A DNA stretch of 64,000 nt. It comes from Betaproteobacteria bacterium. Lineage in GTDB: Bacteria; Pseudomonadota; Gammaproteobacteria; Burkholderiales; Burkholderiaceae_F. The DNA lies in the NCBI GenBank assembly GCA_016861185.1, contig BOKW01000001.1:186001-250000 (forward strand), in the 5' to 3' direction. A model generated the notes under the pieces. The model did no database searches. It was not told where the DNA came from and was given only the letters and a program-made list of their open reading frames with translations. This document shows positions 10,255 to 21,201 of the stretch, one piece after another. Each line of letters opens with the position of its first letter. Position 1 is the first letter of the stretch. Both the position numbers and the translations under genes were made by a program.

Positions 10255-11796
10255 ATGCAACTCAATCCATCTGAAATCAGCGAACTGCTGAAGAGCCGGA
10301 TCCAGAACTTCGGCGCCACCGCCGACATCCGTACGCAGGGCACCGTCGTCACGGTGACCGACGGCATCTGCCGCGTCCACGGCCTGTCGGACGTGATGCA
10401 GGGCGAGATGCTGGAGTTCCCGGGCAATACGTTCGGCCTGGCGCTGAACCTCGAGCGCGACTCGGTCGGCGCGGTGATTCTCGGCAGTTACGAACACATC
10501 AAGGAAGGCGACACGGTCAAGGCGACCGGCCGCATTCTCGAAGTGCCGGTCGGCCCCGAGCTGATCGGCCGCGTCGTCAACTCGCTGGGCCAGCCGATCG
10601 ACGGCAGGGGCCCCATCAACGCGAAGCTCACCGACGTGATCGAGAAGGTCGCCCCCGGCGTGATCGCGCGCAAGTCGGTGTCGCAGCCGGTGCAGACCGG
10701 TCTGAAGTCGATCGACGCGATGGTGCCGATCGGCCGCGGCCAGCGGGAACTGATCATCGGCGACCGCCAGACCGGCAAGACGGCGGTGGCGGTCGACACG
10801 ATCATCAACTCCAAGGGCAAGGACCTGATCTGCATCTACGTGGCGATCGGGCAGAAGGCGTCGACGATCGCCAACGTCGTGCGCAAGCTGGAGGAAACCG
10901 GCGCGATGGCGTACACGATCGTGGTCGCCGCCAGCGCGTCGGAGTCGGCGGCGATGCAGTACATCGCGCCGTACTCCGGCTGCACGATGGGCGAGTACTT
11001 CCGCGATCGCGGCCAGGACGCGCTGATCATCTACGACGACCTGACCAAGCAGGCGTGGGCGTATCGCCAGGTGTCGCTGCTGCTGCGCCGGCCGCCCGGC
11101 CGCGAGGCGTATCCGGGCGACGTGTTCTACCTGCACTCGCGCCTGCTGGAGCGCGCCGCGCGCGTGAACGAGGAGTACGTCGAGAAGTTCACGCAGGGCA
11201 AAGTCAAGGGCAAGACCGGATCGCTCACTGCACTGCCGATCATCGAGACGCAGGCGGGCGACGTGACCGCGTTCGTGCCGACCAACGTCATCTCGATCAC
11301 CGACGGCCAGATCTTCCTGGAGACGGACCTGTTCAACGCCGGCATCCGTCCCGCGATCAACGCGGGCATCTCGGTGTCGCGCGTCGGCGGTGCCGCGCAG
11401 ACCAAGGTCATCAAGAAGCTCGGCGGCGGCGTGCGTCTGGCGCTCGCGCAGTACCGGGAACTCGCCGCGTTTGCTCAGTTCGCGTCGGATCTGGACGAAG
11501 CGACGCGCAAGCAGCTCGAGCGCGGCCGCATGGTCACCGAGCTGATGAAGCAGCCGCAGTACCACCCGCTCGCGGTGTGGGAGCAGGCGATCACGCTTTT
11601 CGCCGTCAACAACGGCTACTTCGACGACGTCGACGTGAAGAACGCGCTGGCCGTCGAGCGCGCCCTGCGCGAGTACCTGAAGAGCAAGCACGCGACCCTG
11701 GTCGACCGCATCGAGTCGACCAAGGACCTGTCGAAGGAAGACGAGGCCGCGCTGCACGAGGCGATCAAGGAGTTCAAGAAGTCGGGCGCGTACTGA
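10255..11796 (+). CDS. atpA: F1Fo ATP synthase subunit alpha
   Basis: This non-catalytic nucleotide-binding subunit has 513 residues. The Walker A motif GDRQTGKT is at residues 169-176, and the ATPase signature region [19 protein letters not shown] is present. Three alpha and three beta subunits form the F1 head. Length and N-terminus ([16 protein letters not shown]) are standard. Confidence 0.98.
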   Translation: MQLNPSEISELLKSRIQNFGATADIRTQGTVVTVTDGICRVHGLSDVMQGEMLEFPGNTFGLALNLERDSVGAVILGSYEHIKEGDTVKATGRILEVPVGPELIGRVVNSLGQPIDGRGPINAKLTDVIEKVAPGVIARKSVSQPVQTGLKSIDAMVPIGRGQRELIIGDRQTGKTAVAVDTIINSKGKDLICIYVAIGQKASTIANVVRKLEETGAMAYTIVVAASASESAAMQYIAPYSGCTMGEYFRDRGQDALIIYDDLTKQAWAYRQVSLLLRRPPGREAYPGDVFYLHSRLLERAARVNEEYVEKFTQGKVKGKTGSLTALPIIETQAGDVTAFVPTNVISITDGQIFLETDLFNAGIRPAINAGISVSRVGGAAQTKVIKKLGGGVRLALAQYRELAAFAQFASDLDEATRKQLERGRMVTELMKQPQYHPLAVWEQAITLFAVNNGYFDDVDVKNALAVERALREYLKSKHATLVDRIESTKDLSKEDEAALHEAIKEFKKSGAY

Positions 11797-11825
11797 TTCG
11801 TTGAGCCGCCCGACGGAGAGCGTCC

Positions 11826-12707
11826 ATGCCGAGCACCAAAGAGATCCGCCTGAAGATCAAGAGCGTGCAGAACACGCGCAAGATCACGAAGGCGATGGAG
11901 ATGGTCGCAGCGAGCAAGATGCGCAAGGCGCAGGACCGCATGCGCCACGCGCGTCCGTACGGCGACAAGATCCGCAACATCGTCGCGCACCTGGCGACCG
12001 CGAACCCCGAGTACCGGCACCCCTTCGTCGCCAAGCGCGGCGAGATCCGCAACGTCGGCCTGATCCTCGTCTCGACCGACAAAGGGCTGTGCGGCGGGCT
12101 GAACACCAACATCCAGCGCGCCACTCTGCTGCGCATCAAGCAGTGGGAAGCCGAAGGCGTGAAGTTCCAGGCGACCGCGATCGGCAACAAAGGTTACGGC
12201 TTTCTGCAGCGGCTGAACGCGAACGTGGTTTCGCATGTCGTGCAGCTCGGCGACCGGCCGCATCTGGAGAAGCTGATCGGGCCGATGAAGGTGCAGCTCG
12301 ACGCGTACGCCGAAGGCAGGCTCGACGCGGTCTACCTGGCGTATTCGCGCTTCATCAACACGATGAAGCAGGAGCCGATCATCGAGCAGCTCCTGCCGCT
12401 GTCGGCCGACAGGCTGGCGCAGAGCGAGGAAGAGAAGCGCGCGTACGCGTGGGACTACCTGTACGAGCCCGACGCGCAGCGCGTGATCGACGAGCTGATG
12501 ACGCGCTACGTCGAGGCGCTGATCTACCAGGCGGTCGCCGAGAACATGGCGAGCGAGCAGAGCGCGCGCATGGTCGCGATGAAGGCGGCCTCGGACAACG
12601 CCAAGAAGCTGATCGACGAGCTGCAGCTCGTCTACAACAAGACGCGCCAGGCCGGCATCACGAAGGAAATCTCCGAAATCGTCGGGGGCGCGGCTGCTGT
12701 CGCGTAG
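11826..12707 (+). CDS. atpG: F1Fo ATP synthase subunit gamma
   Basis: This central-shaft subunit (293 residues) has the conserved N-terminal coiled coil [30 protein letters not shown] and the C-terminal helix with the [20 protein letters not shown] signature. The last nine residues (IVGGAAAVA plus stop) are encoded a second time at 12790-12819, after a structured repeat, as TVGGAAAVA plus stop with four synonymous codon differences. The stop used here is TAG at 12705-12707. The enzyme chemistry should not be affected. Confidence 0.97.
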   Translation: MPSTKEIRLKIKSVQNTRKITKAMEMVAASKMRKAQDRMRHARPYGDKIRNIVAHLATANPEYRHPFVAKRGEIRNVGLILVSTDKGLCGGLNTNIQRATLLRIKQWEAEGVKFQATAIGNKGYGFLQRLNANVVSHVVQLGDRPHLEKLIGPMKVQLDAYAEGRLDAVYLAYSRFINTMKQEPIIEQLLPLSADRLAQSEEEKRAYAWDYLYEPDAQRVIDELMTRYVEALIYQAVAENMASEQSARMVAMKAASDNAKKLIDELQLVYNKTRQAGITKEISEIVGGAAAVA

Positions 12708-12819
12708 TGAGATGCTGCACCCGACGATTCGGCGAGGCTAACGTGAGCGAAGCGAACGTTAAGCGAGAGGCGCGAGCGGCCGGAGCCAAACCGTCGGCGG
12801 CGCCGCCGCGGTCGCGTAA
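12673..12819 (+). repeat. Structured repeat module with duplicated atpG 3' end
   Basis: After the atpG stop an inverted partial copy of the gene tail (12720-12732) can pair with 12673-12686 across the stop codon, with one bulged base. The core follows: GGCTAAC at 12736-12742, GTTAAGC at 12758-12764 and CGGCCGGAG at 12777-12785. A second, synonymously diverged copy of the last nine atpG codons and a TAA stop then occupies 12790-12819. The same core occurs twice after glmS (58.65-58.83 kb), again followed by a copy of that gene's tail. Stem pairing is weaker here than in the glmS copies, suggesting an older or decayed unit. Confidence 0.8.
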
Positions 12820-12834
12820 TGAACGGATGAATGA

Positions 12835-14352
<1,518 letters not shown>

Positions 14353-14368
14353 GCGGCGAAGGACTCCC

Positions 14369-14785
14369 ATGGCCACCATCCACGTCGACGTCGTCAGCGC
14401 CGAAGAGAACATCTTCGCGGGCGAAGCGGAATTCGTCGTGCTGCCCGGCGAAGCGGGCGAGCTCGGCATCTATCCGCGCCACACGCCGCTGATCACGCGC
14501 ATCAAGCCCGGCGTGGTCCGCATCAAGGCGGCGGGCAAGAGCGAAGAAGAGCAGGTCTTCGTCGCCGGCGGCATCCTCGAGGTCCAGCCGAACGTCGTCA
14601 CCGTGCTCGCCGACACGGCCATCCGCGGCAAGGATCTCGACGAAGCCAAGGCGCAGGAGGCGCTCAAACGCGCCGAAGAGGCGCGCAAGAACGCCACCAG
14701 CGAGCTGGAAATCGCGAAGGTCGAGGCCGAGATGTCCGCGCTCGCCGCACAGCTCGCCGCGATCCGCAGGCTGCGCGGCAAGTAG
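14369..14785 (+). CDS. atpC: F1Fo ATP synthase subunit epsilon
   Basis: The regulatory and central-stalk subunit has 138 residues. It has an N-terminal beta-sandwich ([36 protein letters not shown]) and a C-terminal two-helix hairpin ([38 protein letters not shown]). It ends the operon and is followed by a hairpin terminator. Confidence 0.97.
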   Translation: MATIHVDVVSAEENIFAGEAEFVVLPGEAGELGIYPRHTPLITRIKPGVVRIKAAGKSEEEQVFVAGGILEVQPNVVTVLADTAIRGKDLDEAKAQEALKRAEEARKNATSELEIAKVEAEMSALAAQLAAIRRLRGK

Positions 14786-14809
14786 CGCGCCGCGGCACTC
14801 GGGTACGAT

Positions 14810-14841
14810 CGCAAGGGGCAGCAGGCGCTGCCCCTTTGCGT
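14810..14841 (+). terminator. Terminator of the atp operon
   Basis: GCAAGGGGCAG pairs with CTGCCCCTTTGC (one unpaired T) around a short loop. The run of T is short. It lies 25 bp after the atpC stop and is the obvious end of the atp transcript. Confidence 0.7.
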
Positions 14842-14858
14842 TGGGCCGCGCGTTCCGA

Positions 14859-14878
14859 CGCTTGACCGCCGTCAAGCG
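14859..14878 (+). promoter_or_regulatory. FNR/ANR-type binding site upstream of uspA-like gene
   Basis: TTGACcgccGTCAA (14862-14875) matches the FNR/ANR dyad (TTGA-N6-TCAA) and sits in a longer perfect dyad with 8-bp arms (14859-14878). Its centre is about 70 bp upstream of the stress-protein ATG. Universal stress proteins are known FNR/ANR targets in several proteobacteria, so oxygen-dependent control is likely, though not proven. Confidence 0.6.
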
Positions 14879-14937
14879 CGCACGCGCGGCACGCGGCATC
14901 GTAGGTCCAGCGAACGGGTTTTTCTGCGGAGGCAGCG

Positions 14938-15372
14938 ATGTTCAAGAAGATCCTTGTCGCGACCGACGGCTCCGAGCTGTCGAACAAGGCGATCGGTGTG
15001 GCCGTGCAGCTTGCAAAGACGGTCGGTGCCGGCATCGTCGGCATGACCGCCGTCGAGGCCTATCCCTACGCGGCGGTCGGCGAGTTCAGTCCGGCCGCCT
15101 ACAACGATTTCCAGGCGCACGCGGCGGCGATGGCCAACGATCGGCTCGCGGCGGTCGAGCGCGCTGCACGTGCTGCAGGGCTTGCCTACGAAGCGCGCAT
15201 GGCCGAATCGTCGGCGCCTTACCGGGCGATCATCGACGCCGCGCGCGACGCCGGTTGCGATCTGATCGTGATGGCTTCGCACGGCCGCCGCGGGCTCGGC
15301 GCCGTGCTGCTCGGCAGTGAAACGCAGCGCGTGCTGACGCACGCCGAGTGCCCGGTGCTCGTCGTGCGCTGA
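14938..15372 (+). CDS. Universal stress protein, UspA family
   Basis: The 144-residue single-domain Usp protein starts MFKKILVATDGSELSNKAI. Near the end it carries the ATP-binding motif G-x2-G-x9-G-S/T (SHGRRGLGAVLLGSETQRVL), so it belongs to the nucleotide-binding Usp subclass. It is cytoplasmic, and its exact role is unknown. It is a single-gene unit behind the FNR-type dyad at 14859-14878. The ATG follows a GGAGG-like site. Confidence 0.92.
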   Translation: MFKKILVATDGSELSNKAIGVAVQLAKTVGAGIVGMTAVEAYPYAAVGEFSPAAYNDFQAHAAAMANDRLAAVERAARAAGLAYEARMAESSAPYRAIIDAARDAGCDLIVMASHGRRGLGAVLLGSETQRVLTHAECPVLVVR

Positions 15373-15512
15373 GTGCGCTCGCGCCTTCGCGGGATGCGAA
15401 GGTCCACCCCGCTCTTCTCCGATTGCCCCGCACCTGGGCGCTGCCTAGACTCGACGCGTCGCGCCGCAGCGCGCGACGGAGACAACAACGACAAACCGGA
15501 CAGGAGACCTCT

Positions 15513-16787
15513 ATGCGAAGCACGTTGAAAGCGGCGGTCGTCGCGGTCGCGCTCGCTCTAGTCGGCCCGACGCAGGCGCAGCCGAATCTCGAGAAGCTCA
15601 AGCAGTTCAAGGTATCCGGCACCGACCTGAACATCCCGGTCGTTCCGCAGACGGGCAAGAACGCGGACGCGATCCGCGAGAACCTCAAGCGCATCAAGCT
15701 GCCGCCCGGATTCAAGATCGAGCTGTACGCGATCGTTCCGGACGCGCGCCACATGGCGGTGGCCCCCAGCACCAACATGCTGTTCGTCGGCACGCGCAAG
15801 ACGACCGTGTGGGCGGTGACGGATCGCAACGGCGATATGGTCGCCGACGAAGTGAAACCCTTCGCGCCCTCGCTGAAGTTCAACGTTCCCAACGGCGTGT
15901 GCTGGACCCGCGACGGCTTCCTGATCGTCGTCGAGCACAATCGCGTGCTGAACTTCCCCGCGGCCGAGTTCTTCTACGAAGGCCCGGACGTCGCGGTGAT
16001 CGAGGTCGTGCCGCAAGGCGGGCTGATCCCGGTCGAGGAGGAATCCTTCAACCACGGCGCGCGCACCTGCCGCGTCGGCCCGGACGGCATGCTCTACATC
16101 ACGCTCGGGCAGCCGTTCAACGTGCAGCCGCGCGACAAGGTCGCCCTGTACGAGAAGCTCGGCATCGGCGGCATGATCCGCCTCAATCCGTTCGACGGCA
16201 GCAAGCGCGAAGTGGTCGCGGTCGGCATCCGCAATTCCGTCGGCATGGACATCAATCCGAAGGACAAGACGGTCTGGTTCACCGACAACCAGACCGACGG
16301 CATGGGGGATGACACGCCGCCGGGCGAGCTGAACCGCATCACCAAGCCCGCCGAGCACTTCGGCTACCCCTTCATCCACGGCCGCAACGTCAAGATCGCC
16401 GGCACGGCGGCGGCGCCGGATCTGAAGGACATGAAGGCGCCGGCCGCCTGGACGCCGCCGCAGATCGAGTTCCCCGCGCACCAGGCGCAACTCGGCATGA
16501 CCTTCTACACGGGCAAGATGTTCCCGGCGAAGTACCAGGGCGGCATCTTCGTCGCCGCGCACGGCTCATGGAACCGCACCGTGCCGAGCGGCGCGCTGAT
16601 CAACTTCGTCTCGCTGAAGCCGGACGGCACGGCGGACAAGTCCGAAGTGTTTGCCGAAGGCTGGCTCGACTCGGCCACCGGCACGTATCGCGGGCGCCCG
16701 GTCGACGTCGCGGTGATGAAGGACGGCTCGCTGCTCGTGTCGGACGACTTCGCCGGCGCCATCTATCGCATCTCCTACCAGCCCTGA
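15513..16787 (+). CDS. Periplasmic PQQ-dependent sugar (sorbosone/glucose) dehydrogenase-like protein
   Basis: The protein has 424 residues with a signal peptide (cut near residues 22-24, GPTQAQ). The mature part is a six-bladed propeller of the GdhB/Yli/sorbosone dehydrogenase family. Evidence includes IKLPPGFKIELYA at the start, PNGVCWTRDGFLIVVEHNRV, NHGARTCRVGPDGMLYITLG, GIRNSVGMDINP, WFTDNQTD, LNRITKPAEHFGYPFIHG and FVAAHGSWNRT. Such enzymes oxidise sugars or other alcohols and aldehydes with PQQ. The substrate is not known, and some family members are not dehydrogenases. ATG 15513 has an AGGAGA site; a longer upstream frame lacks family support. The next gene, a cytochrome c 4 bp away, is the likely electron acceptor. 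Confidence 0.82.
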   Translation: MRSTLKAAVVAVALALVGPTQAQPNLEKLKQFKVSGTDLNIPVVPQTGKNADAIRENLKRIKLPPGFKIELYAIVPDARHMAVAPSTNMLFVGTRKTTVWAVTDRNGDMVADEVKPFAPSLKFNVPNGVCWTRDGFLIVVEHNRVLNFPAAEFFYEGPDVAVIEVVPQGGLIPVEEESFNHGARTCRVGPDGMLYITLGQPFNVQPRDKVALYEKLGIGGMIRLNPFDGSKREVVAVGIRNSVGMDINPKDKTVWFTDNQTDGMGDDTPPGELNRITKPAEHFGYPFIHGRNVKIAGTAAAPDLKDMKAPAAWTPPQIEFPAHQAQLGMTFYTGKMFPAKYQGGIFVAAHGSWNRTVPSGALINFVSLKPDGTADKSEVFAEGWLDSATGTYRGRPVDVAVMKDGSLLVSDDFAGAIYRISYQP

Positions 16788-16791
16788 GCGG

Positions 16792-17127
16792 ATGAGTCCG
16801 CGCCCGTTCGCCGCCGCCGCGCTCGTCGCGGCGGCGGCGTTTGCCGCGATTCCGTCCGCGGCACAGGACGTCGCCGCCGGCCGCCGCAAGGCAATCGCCT
16901 GCCAGACCTGCCATGGTCTCGACGGGCTGGCCAAGCTGCCGGACGCGCCGCATCTCGCTGCGCAACCTGCGCCCTATCTGGAGCGCGCGCTGCGCGCGTA
17001 CCGTGCCGGCGAACGCCGCAACGAGGTGATGTCGGTCGCCGTCAAGACCTTGAGCGACGAGGACATCCGCGATCTCGCTGCCTACTACAGCGCCATCCAG
17101 ATCGAAGTGAAGGCCGTGCCGCAGTGA
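16792..17127 (+). CDS. Small periplasmic c-type cytochrome (class I)
   Basis: The 111-residue protein has an Ala-rich signal peptide (about 1-24) and one haem-binding CQTCH motif at the N-terminus of the mature part. A possible distal Met follows (RNEVMSVAVKTLSDEDIRDLAAYYS), the cytochrome c553/c4-like pattern. It starts 4 bp after the PQQ-type dehydrogenase and so is almost certainly co-transcribed. It probably passes electrons from that enzyme to the respiratory chain. Confidence 0.85.
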   Translation: MSPRPFAAAALVAAAAFAAIPSAAQDVAAGRRKAIACQTCHGLDGLAKLPDAPHLAAQPAPYLERALRAYRAGERRNEVMSVAVKTLSDEDIRDLAAYYSAIQIEVKAVPQ

Positions 17128-17185
17128 ACCGTCGCTGCGCCGGGCGGTCCGCCCTGCGCTTGACCCGATCTCGATACCGTCCTCG

Positions 17186-19285
17186 ATGAGTTCAACCAGA
17201 CTGCTCGTCCTCGCCCCGTTGTGCGCCGCGTTGCCGGTCCACGCGCAAGCCCCCGCCGCGCTCGACCCGGTCGTCGTCACGGCCACGCGCACCGAACGCA
17301 ACCCGCTCGACGTGCCGGCTTCGGTCGACGTGGTCGAGCGCGAGACGCTGCGCGACGCGCAGCTGCGCGTCAATCTGTCGGAGTCGCTCGGCCGCGTGCC
17401 GGGGCTCGTCGTGCTGAACCGGCAGAACTACGCGCAGGACCTGCAGATCTCGATCCGCGGCTTCGGCAGCCGCTCGACCTTCGGGGTACGCGGCGTGCGC
17501 CTGTACGTCGACGGCATCCCGGCAACCTTTCCCGACGGGCAGGGGCAGGTGTCGCATTTCCCGCTGAACGCGGCCGAACGCGTCGAAGTGCTGCGCGGCC
17601 CGTTCTCGGCGCTGTACGGCAATTCCTCGGGCGGCGTGATCGCGCTGACGACCGACCTGAAGCCGCAGCCGCAGCGCTTCGAGCCGACGGTGGCGTTCGG
17701 CGCGAACCGCACGTGGCGCATCGGCTTGAACGCGGTCGGCGGCGAAGCGCCGTACGCCTTCACGATCGACGCGGGCCGCTTCCGGACCGAGGGCGAGCGC
17801 GCGCACAGCGCCGCGCGGCGCGACACGCTCGCGATCCGCACGGCGTTCCTCGATTCGCCGCTCGGCCGCGCGCGCGTATCGCTCGCCGCGCTCGACATGC
17901 CCGATGCGCAGGATCCGCTCGGGCTGCGGCGCGACGAACTCGAAGCCGATCCGACACAGGCTTCGCCCGCCGCGCTGCAGTTCAACACGCGCAAATCGAC
18001 GCGGCACGCGACTGCGGGTGCCGACCTCGAATCGAAGCTCGGTAAAGCCGCCGTGCTCAACACGACCGCTTGGCTCGGGCGGCGCGGCGTCACGCAGTTC
18101 CAGTCGATCCCGCCGGCCACGCAGACGCCGATCAATCATCCGGGCGGCGTGATCGACTTCGATCGCAACTTCGGCGGGGCCGACCTGCGCATCACGTGGC
18201 AGGGCGGCGCCTGGACGACCAGCGTCGGGCTGGCCTTCGAGCGTGAAGATGAGGAGCGGCGCGGCTATCAGAACTTCATCGGCCCCGCGGCCGCGCCGAC
18301 GGCGGTCGGTGTCCTTGGCGCGCTGCGCCGCGAAGAGGACAACCGCATCGAATCGGTCGACGTGTATGCGCAGACCGAGTTCAAGGCCGGCGAGCGCTGG
18401 CGACTTCTCGCCGGCGTGCGCGTCCCGCAGGTGCGCTTCCGCACGGAAGACCGCTTCCTCGCCAACGGCGACGACTCGGGGTCGACCGACTACCGCGCGG
18501 CGAACCCGACCGCGGGCATCGTCTACCGCGTCACACCGCGCGTGGCGTACTACGCCGCGTACGGCCGCGGCTTCGAAACGCCCACGCTCAACGAGCTCGC
18601 GTATCGCCCCGACGGCAGCGCCGGACTGAACACCGGCCTGCGCGCGAGCCGGAGTCACAACGTCGAAGTCGGCGCGAAGTTCGCGTTCGCCCCGGCGCTG
18701 CGCGGCGCGCTGGCCGCCTTCGCGATCCGCACCACCGACGACATCGTCGTGCGCACCAACGTCGGCGGTCGCTCCTCGTTCGCCAACGTCGCCGAAACCC
18801 GCCGCGACGGCGCGGAAGTCTCGCTCGAGTGGGAGCCGGCGGCGCACTGGTCGCTTTACGGCAGCGTGGCCTGGATCGACGCGCGCTTCGACGCCGATTT
18901 CCTGACCTGCGGCCCGCCGCCGTGCGCGACGCCGACGCTGCCCGTCGCGTCGGGCAACAAGCTGCCGGGCGTTCCCGCGCGGACCGCTTTCGTCGAGCTG
19001 AAGTACCGCGCGGGCTGGGCCGATCTCGGCGCCGAATGGCGCGCGCAGAGCGAGCTGTTCGTCAACGATCGCAACACCGACCGCGCAGCCGGCTACGGCC
19101 TGCTCGCCGTTTCGGCGGCGCGGACCTTCGCAGTCGGCGCCGCGCGCCCGCGCCTGTTCGCGCGCATCGACAACGTGCTCGACAAGCGCTACGTCGGCTC
19201 CGTGATCGTCAACGAAGGCAATAGCCGCTTCTTCGAGCCTGCGGCGGGGCGCGCATGGCTGATCGGGCTGGACTGGCCCTTGTAG
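17186..19285 (+). CDS. TonB-dependent outer-membrane receptor
   Basis: The protein has 699 residues. A short signal peptide (to about residue 20) is followed by DPVVVTATRTERNPLDVPASVDVV (TonB-box region). The plug domain carries LSESLGRVPGLVVLNRQ, ISIRGFGSRSTFGVRGVRLYVDGIPATFPDGQGQ and RVEVLRGPFSALYGNSSGGVI. The 22-strand barrel follows and ends in a terminal aromatic strand (AWLIGLDWPL). Related receptors import ferric siderophores or other large ligands. The ligand is unknown; the preceding PQQ-enzyme genes hint at PQQ or a sugar, but that is only context. Confidence 0.9.
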   Translation: MSSTRLLVLAPLCAALPVHAQAPAALDPVVVTATRTERNPLDVPASVDVVERETLRDAQLRVNLSESLGRVPGLVVLNRQNYAQDLQISIRGFGSRSTFGVRGVRLYVDGIPATFPDGQGQVSHFPLNAAERVEVLRGPFSALYGNSSGGVIALTTDLKPQPQRFEPTVAFGANRTWRIGLNAVGGEAPYAFTIDAGRFRTEGERAHSAARRDTLAIRTAFLDSPLGRARVSLAALDMPDAQDPLGLRRDELEADPTQASPAALQFNTRKSTRHATAGADLESKLGKAAVLNTTAWLGRRGVTQFQSIPPATQTPINHPGGVIDFDRNFGGADLRITWQGGAWTTSVGLAFEREDEERRGYQNFIGPAAAPTAVGVLGALRREEDNRIESVDVYAQTEFKAGERWRLLAGVRVPQVRFRTEDRFLANGDDSGSTDYRAANPTAGIVYRVTPRVAYYAAYGRGFETPTLNELAYRPDGSAGLNTGLRASRSHNVEVGAKFAFAPALRGALAAFAIRTTDDIVVRTNVGGRSSFANVAETRRDGAEVSLEWEPAAHWSLYGSVAWIDARFDADFLTCGPPPCATPTLPVASGNKLPGVPARTAFVELKYRAGWADLGAEWRAQSELFVNDRNTDRAAGYGLLAVSAARTFAVGAARPRLFARIDNVLDKRYVGSVIVNEGNSRFFEPAAGRAWLIGLDWPL

Positions 19286-19510
19286 CTCCCGGGGCCCCGG
19301 AGCGCCGGCTGGCGCGTAGCGAAAATGCATCAGCCGGGGCCCGAAAAACGGGCTGATCCGGGCCCGACGAGCCACATCCGGCCAAGCTTGTGTCAACCTC
19401 CGCGCCGGCTATTCGTTAGCCGCAGCAGGCCCGCGACTTCGAGCCGGCGTTGCATGGATTCGGAGAGCGGGCCCTGCTTTGTGATCAACCCACCGTTATC
19501 AGGAAATGAC
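19286..19510 (+). other. GC-rich structured intergenic region
   Basis: Between the receptor and the small exported protein lie several overlapping GC-rich inverted repeats. Near 19335-19362, for example, a CAGCC arm faces a GGGCTG arm around a short A-rich loop. It may contain a terminator for the receptor gene. I could not fit it to a known riboswitch. Confidence 0.35.
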
Positions 19511-19702
19511 ATGAACAAGCTGCTTGCTGCTTTGATCGCCGCCCTGTTCGCGGCCGGCACCGCGATCGCCGCGGACGCCAAGAAAGAAGAGAAGAAGGCG
19601 GAGGCCAAGCCGGCCGCCAAGGCCGAGGCGAAGAAAGACGCCGCGCCCGCCGCCAAGAAAGAGGAAAAGAAAGAAGAGAAGAAGGCCGAAGCCAAGAAGT
19701 AA
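19511..19702 (+). CDS. Small exported Lys/Ala/Glu-rich protein
   Basis: This 63-residue protein has a clear signal peptide ([20 protein letters not shown], cut after AIAA). The mature part of about 40 residues is composed almost only of K, A, E, D and P in repeating AKKEEKK / [13 protein letters not shown] units. No globular domain is possible. Similar small helical, highly charged periplasmic proteins occur in many betaproteobacteria without a known function; a histone-H1-like or membrane-spacing role would be guesswork. A clean terminator follows 23 bp after the stop, supporting a stand-alone real gene. Confidence 0.75.
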   Translation: MNKLLAALIAALFAAGTAIAADAKKEEKKAEAKPAAKAEAKKDAAPAAKKEEKKEEKKAEAKK

Positions 19703-19724
19703 TCCGCCGCGGGGTTTATCCGCG

Positions 19725-19757
19725 AAAAGGGGCAGACCGACGGTCTGCCCCTTTTTT
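19725..19757 (+). terminator. Rho-independent terminator
   Basis: A 13-bp perfect stem (19726-19738 with 19742-19754; arm AAAGGGGCAGACC) with a GAC loop runs into a T-run ending at 19757. It terminates the small Lys/Ala/Glu-rich gene, and the A-rich side could serve the convergent DUF167 gene as well. Confidence 0.9.
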
Positions 19758-20128
19758 CATTCGCCGTCGCCGGACGGAGCGAGCGCCCGTGCCACTCCGG
19801 CCGGATCGACGCCGCGTAGTTCGACGCGCTTGGCGCGGCTATGCTTGCCGGCTACGAGCAGCACCTGCCGCCGCGGGATCCGCAGCACCGCAGCGAGGTA
19901 GGCGACGAGCGCCTCGTTGGCGCGGCCCTCGACGGGCGGTGCCTGCAACGCCAGTTTCAGCCGGCCCGCGTGGACGCCGACCACGGCGCTGCGCCGCGCG
20001 CCCGGCTGGATGTGCAATGCGACCACGGCGCCGCCGGAAACGGCGGCGAGCCAGCCAGGCAGGTCGGCCGCGGCTAGCGTGCGAGAATCCGCCGCTCCGA
20101 CCGTCCCGCTGCTCCGGCGTGAAACCAC
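19757..20128 (-). CDS. DUF167 (YggU-family) protein
   Basis: The 123-residue protein has the DUF167 core: [40 protein letters not shown] and [23 protein letters not shown]. The family is small and cytoplasmic, of unknown function, and common in proteobacteria. The only plausible start is the GTG at 20128, which puts its first bases over the hemE start on the other strand (about 10 bp of 5'-5' overlap). The first 20 or so residues are poorly conserved, and the true start could be internal. Confidence 0.8.
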   Translation of the reverse strand: MVSRRSSGTVGAADSRTLAAADLPGWLAAVSGGAVVALHIQPGARRSAVVGVHAGRLKLALQAPPVEGRANEALVAYLAAVLRIPRRQVLLVAGKHSRAKRVELRGVDPAGVARALAPSGDGE

Positions 20129-21201
20129 GAAACGACACCTTCCTGCGTGCGCTGCTCAGACAGCCGACGGACTACACCCCCGTGTGGCTGATGCGTCAAG
20201 CCGGACGCTATCTGCCCGAATACAACGCGACGCGCAGCCGCGCCGGCAGCTTCCTCGGGCTGGCCAAGTCGCCCGCCTACGCCGCTGAGGTCACGCTGCA
20301 GCCGATCGACCGCTATGCGCTCGACGCAGCGATCCTGTTCTCCGACATCCTGACCGTCCCCGACGCGATGGGGCTCGGCCTGTACTTCGCCGAAGGCGAG
20401 GGGCCGAAGTTCGAGCGGCCTCTGCGCCACGAAAACGACGTGGCCGCGCTGGCCGCGCCCGACCCCGAGCTGTCCCTCGGTTACGTGATGGACGCCGTGC
20501 GCGAGATCCGCAAGGCGCTCGCCGGCCGCGTCCCGCTGATCGGCTTTTCCGGCAGTCCGTGGACGCTCGCCTGCTACATGGTCGAAGGCGGCGGCTCCGA
20601 CGATTTCCGCATCGTCAAGACGATGTTGTACGCGCGTCCGGACCTGCTGCACCGGATCCTCGCGGTCAACGCGCAGGCCGTCGCCGACTACCTGAACGCG
20701 CAGATCCGTGCCGGCGCGCAGGCGGTGATGATCTTCGACACCTGGGGCGGCGTACTTGCCGACGGCGCGTTCCAGCGATTCTCGCTCGCCTACATGCGCC
20801 AAGTGCTTGGACGGCTGCAGCGCGAGCACGAAGGAGAGCGCATACCGGTCATCGTCTTCACGAAGGGCGGCGGGCCGTGGCTCGAGGAGATCGCCGAAAT
20901 CGGTGCAGACGCGGTTGGACTCGACTGGACCGTCAACCTCGGGCAGGCCCGTGCGCGCATCGGCGCACGCTGCGCGCTGCAGGGCAACCTCGACCCCATG
21001 GCGCTGTTCGGAGGTGAAGACACGCTTCGTGGCGAGGTGGCGAAAGTGCTGCGGTCTTTCGGCGATCCGCGCAATCCAGACGGCACCTGGGCGGGCCATG
21101 TCTTCAATCTGGGCCACGGCATCTCGCAGTTCACGCCGCCCGAGGCCGTAGCCGTGCTGGTCGACGCGGTCCACGAGCAGAGCCGCCAGTTGCGGCTCTA
21201 A
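20119..21201 (+). CDS. hemE: Uroporphyrinogen decarboxylase
   Basis: The 360-residue enzyme of haem synthesis removes the four acetate carboxyls of uroporphyrinogen III to give coproporphyrinogen III. Signatures are [19 protein letters not shown] (substrate-binding Arg residues), the catalytic-Asp region [46 protein letters not shown] and GLDWTVNL, with [12 protein letters not shown] near the end. The GTG start at 20119 gives the standard [16 protein letters not shown] beginning. The hemE-priA order is common in betaproteobacteria. Confidence 0.97.
   Translation: MKPRNDTFLRALLRQPTDYTPVWLMRQAGRYLPEYNATRSRAGSFLGLAKSPAYAAEVTLQPIDRYALDAAILFSDILTVPDAMGLGLYFAEGEGPKFERPLRHENDVAALAAPDPELSLGYVMDAVREIRKALAGRVPLIGFSGSPWTLACYMVEGGGSDDFRIVKTMLYARPDLLHRILAVNAQAVADYLNAQIRAGAQAVMIFDTWGGVLADGAFQRFSLAYMRQVLGRLQREHEGERIPVIVFTKGGGPWLEEIAEIGADAVGLDWTVNLGQARARIGARCALQGNLDPMALFGGEDTLRGEVAKVLRSFGDPRNPDGTWAGHVFNLGHGISQFTPPEAVAVLVDAVHEQSRQLRL

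Noticed and set aside
9694..11757. 687-codon reverse-strand frame over atpH-atpA
   Set aside because: It is an antisense shadow of atpH and atpA with a composition of Arg, His, Asp and Val typical of such frames.
19330..19400. Riboswitch near the TonB receptor
   Set aside because: The structured region is downstream of the receptor and lacks the conserved core of a cobalamin or other known riboswitch.
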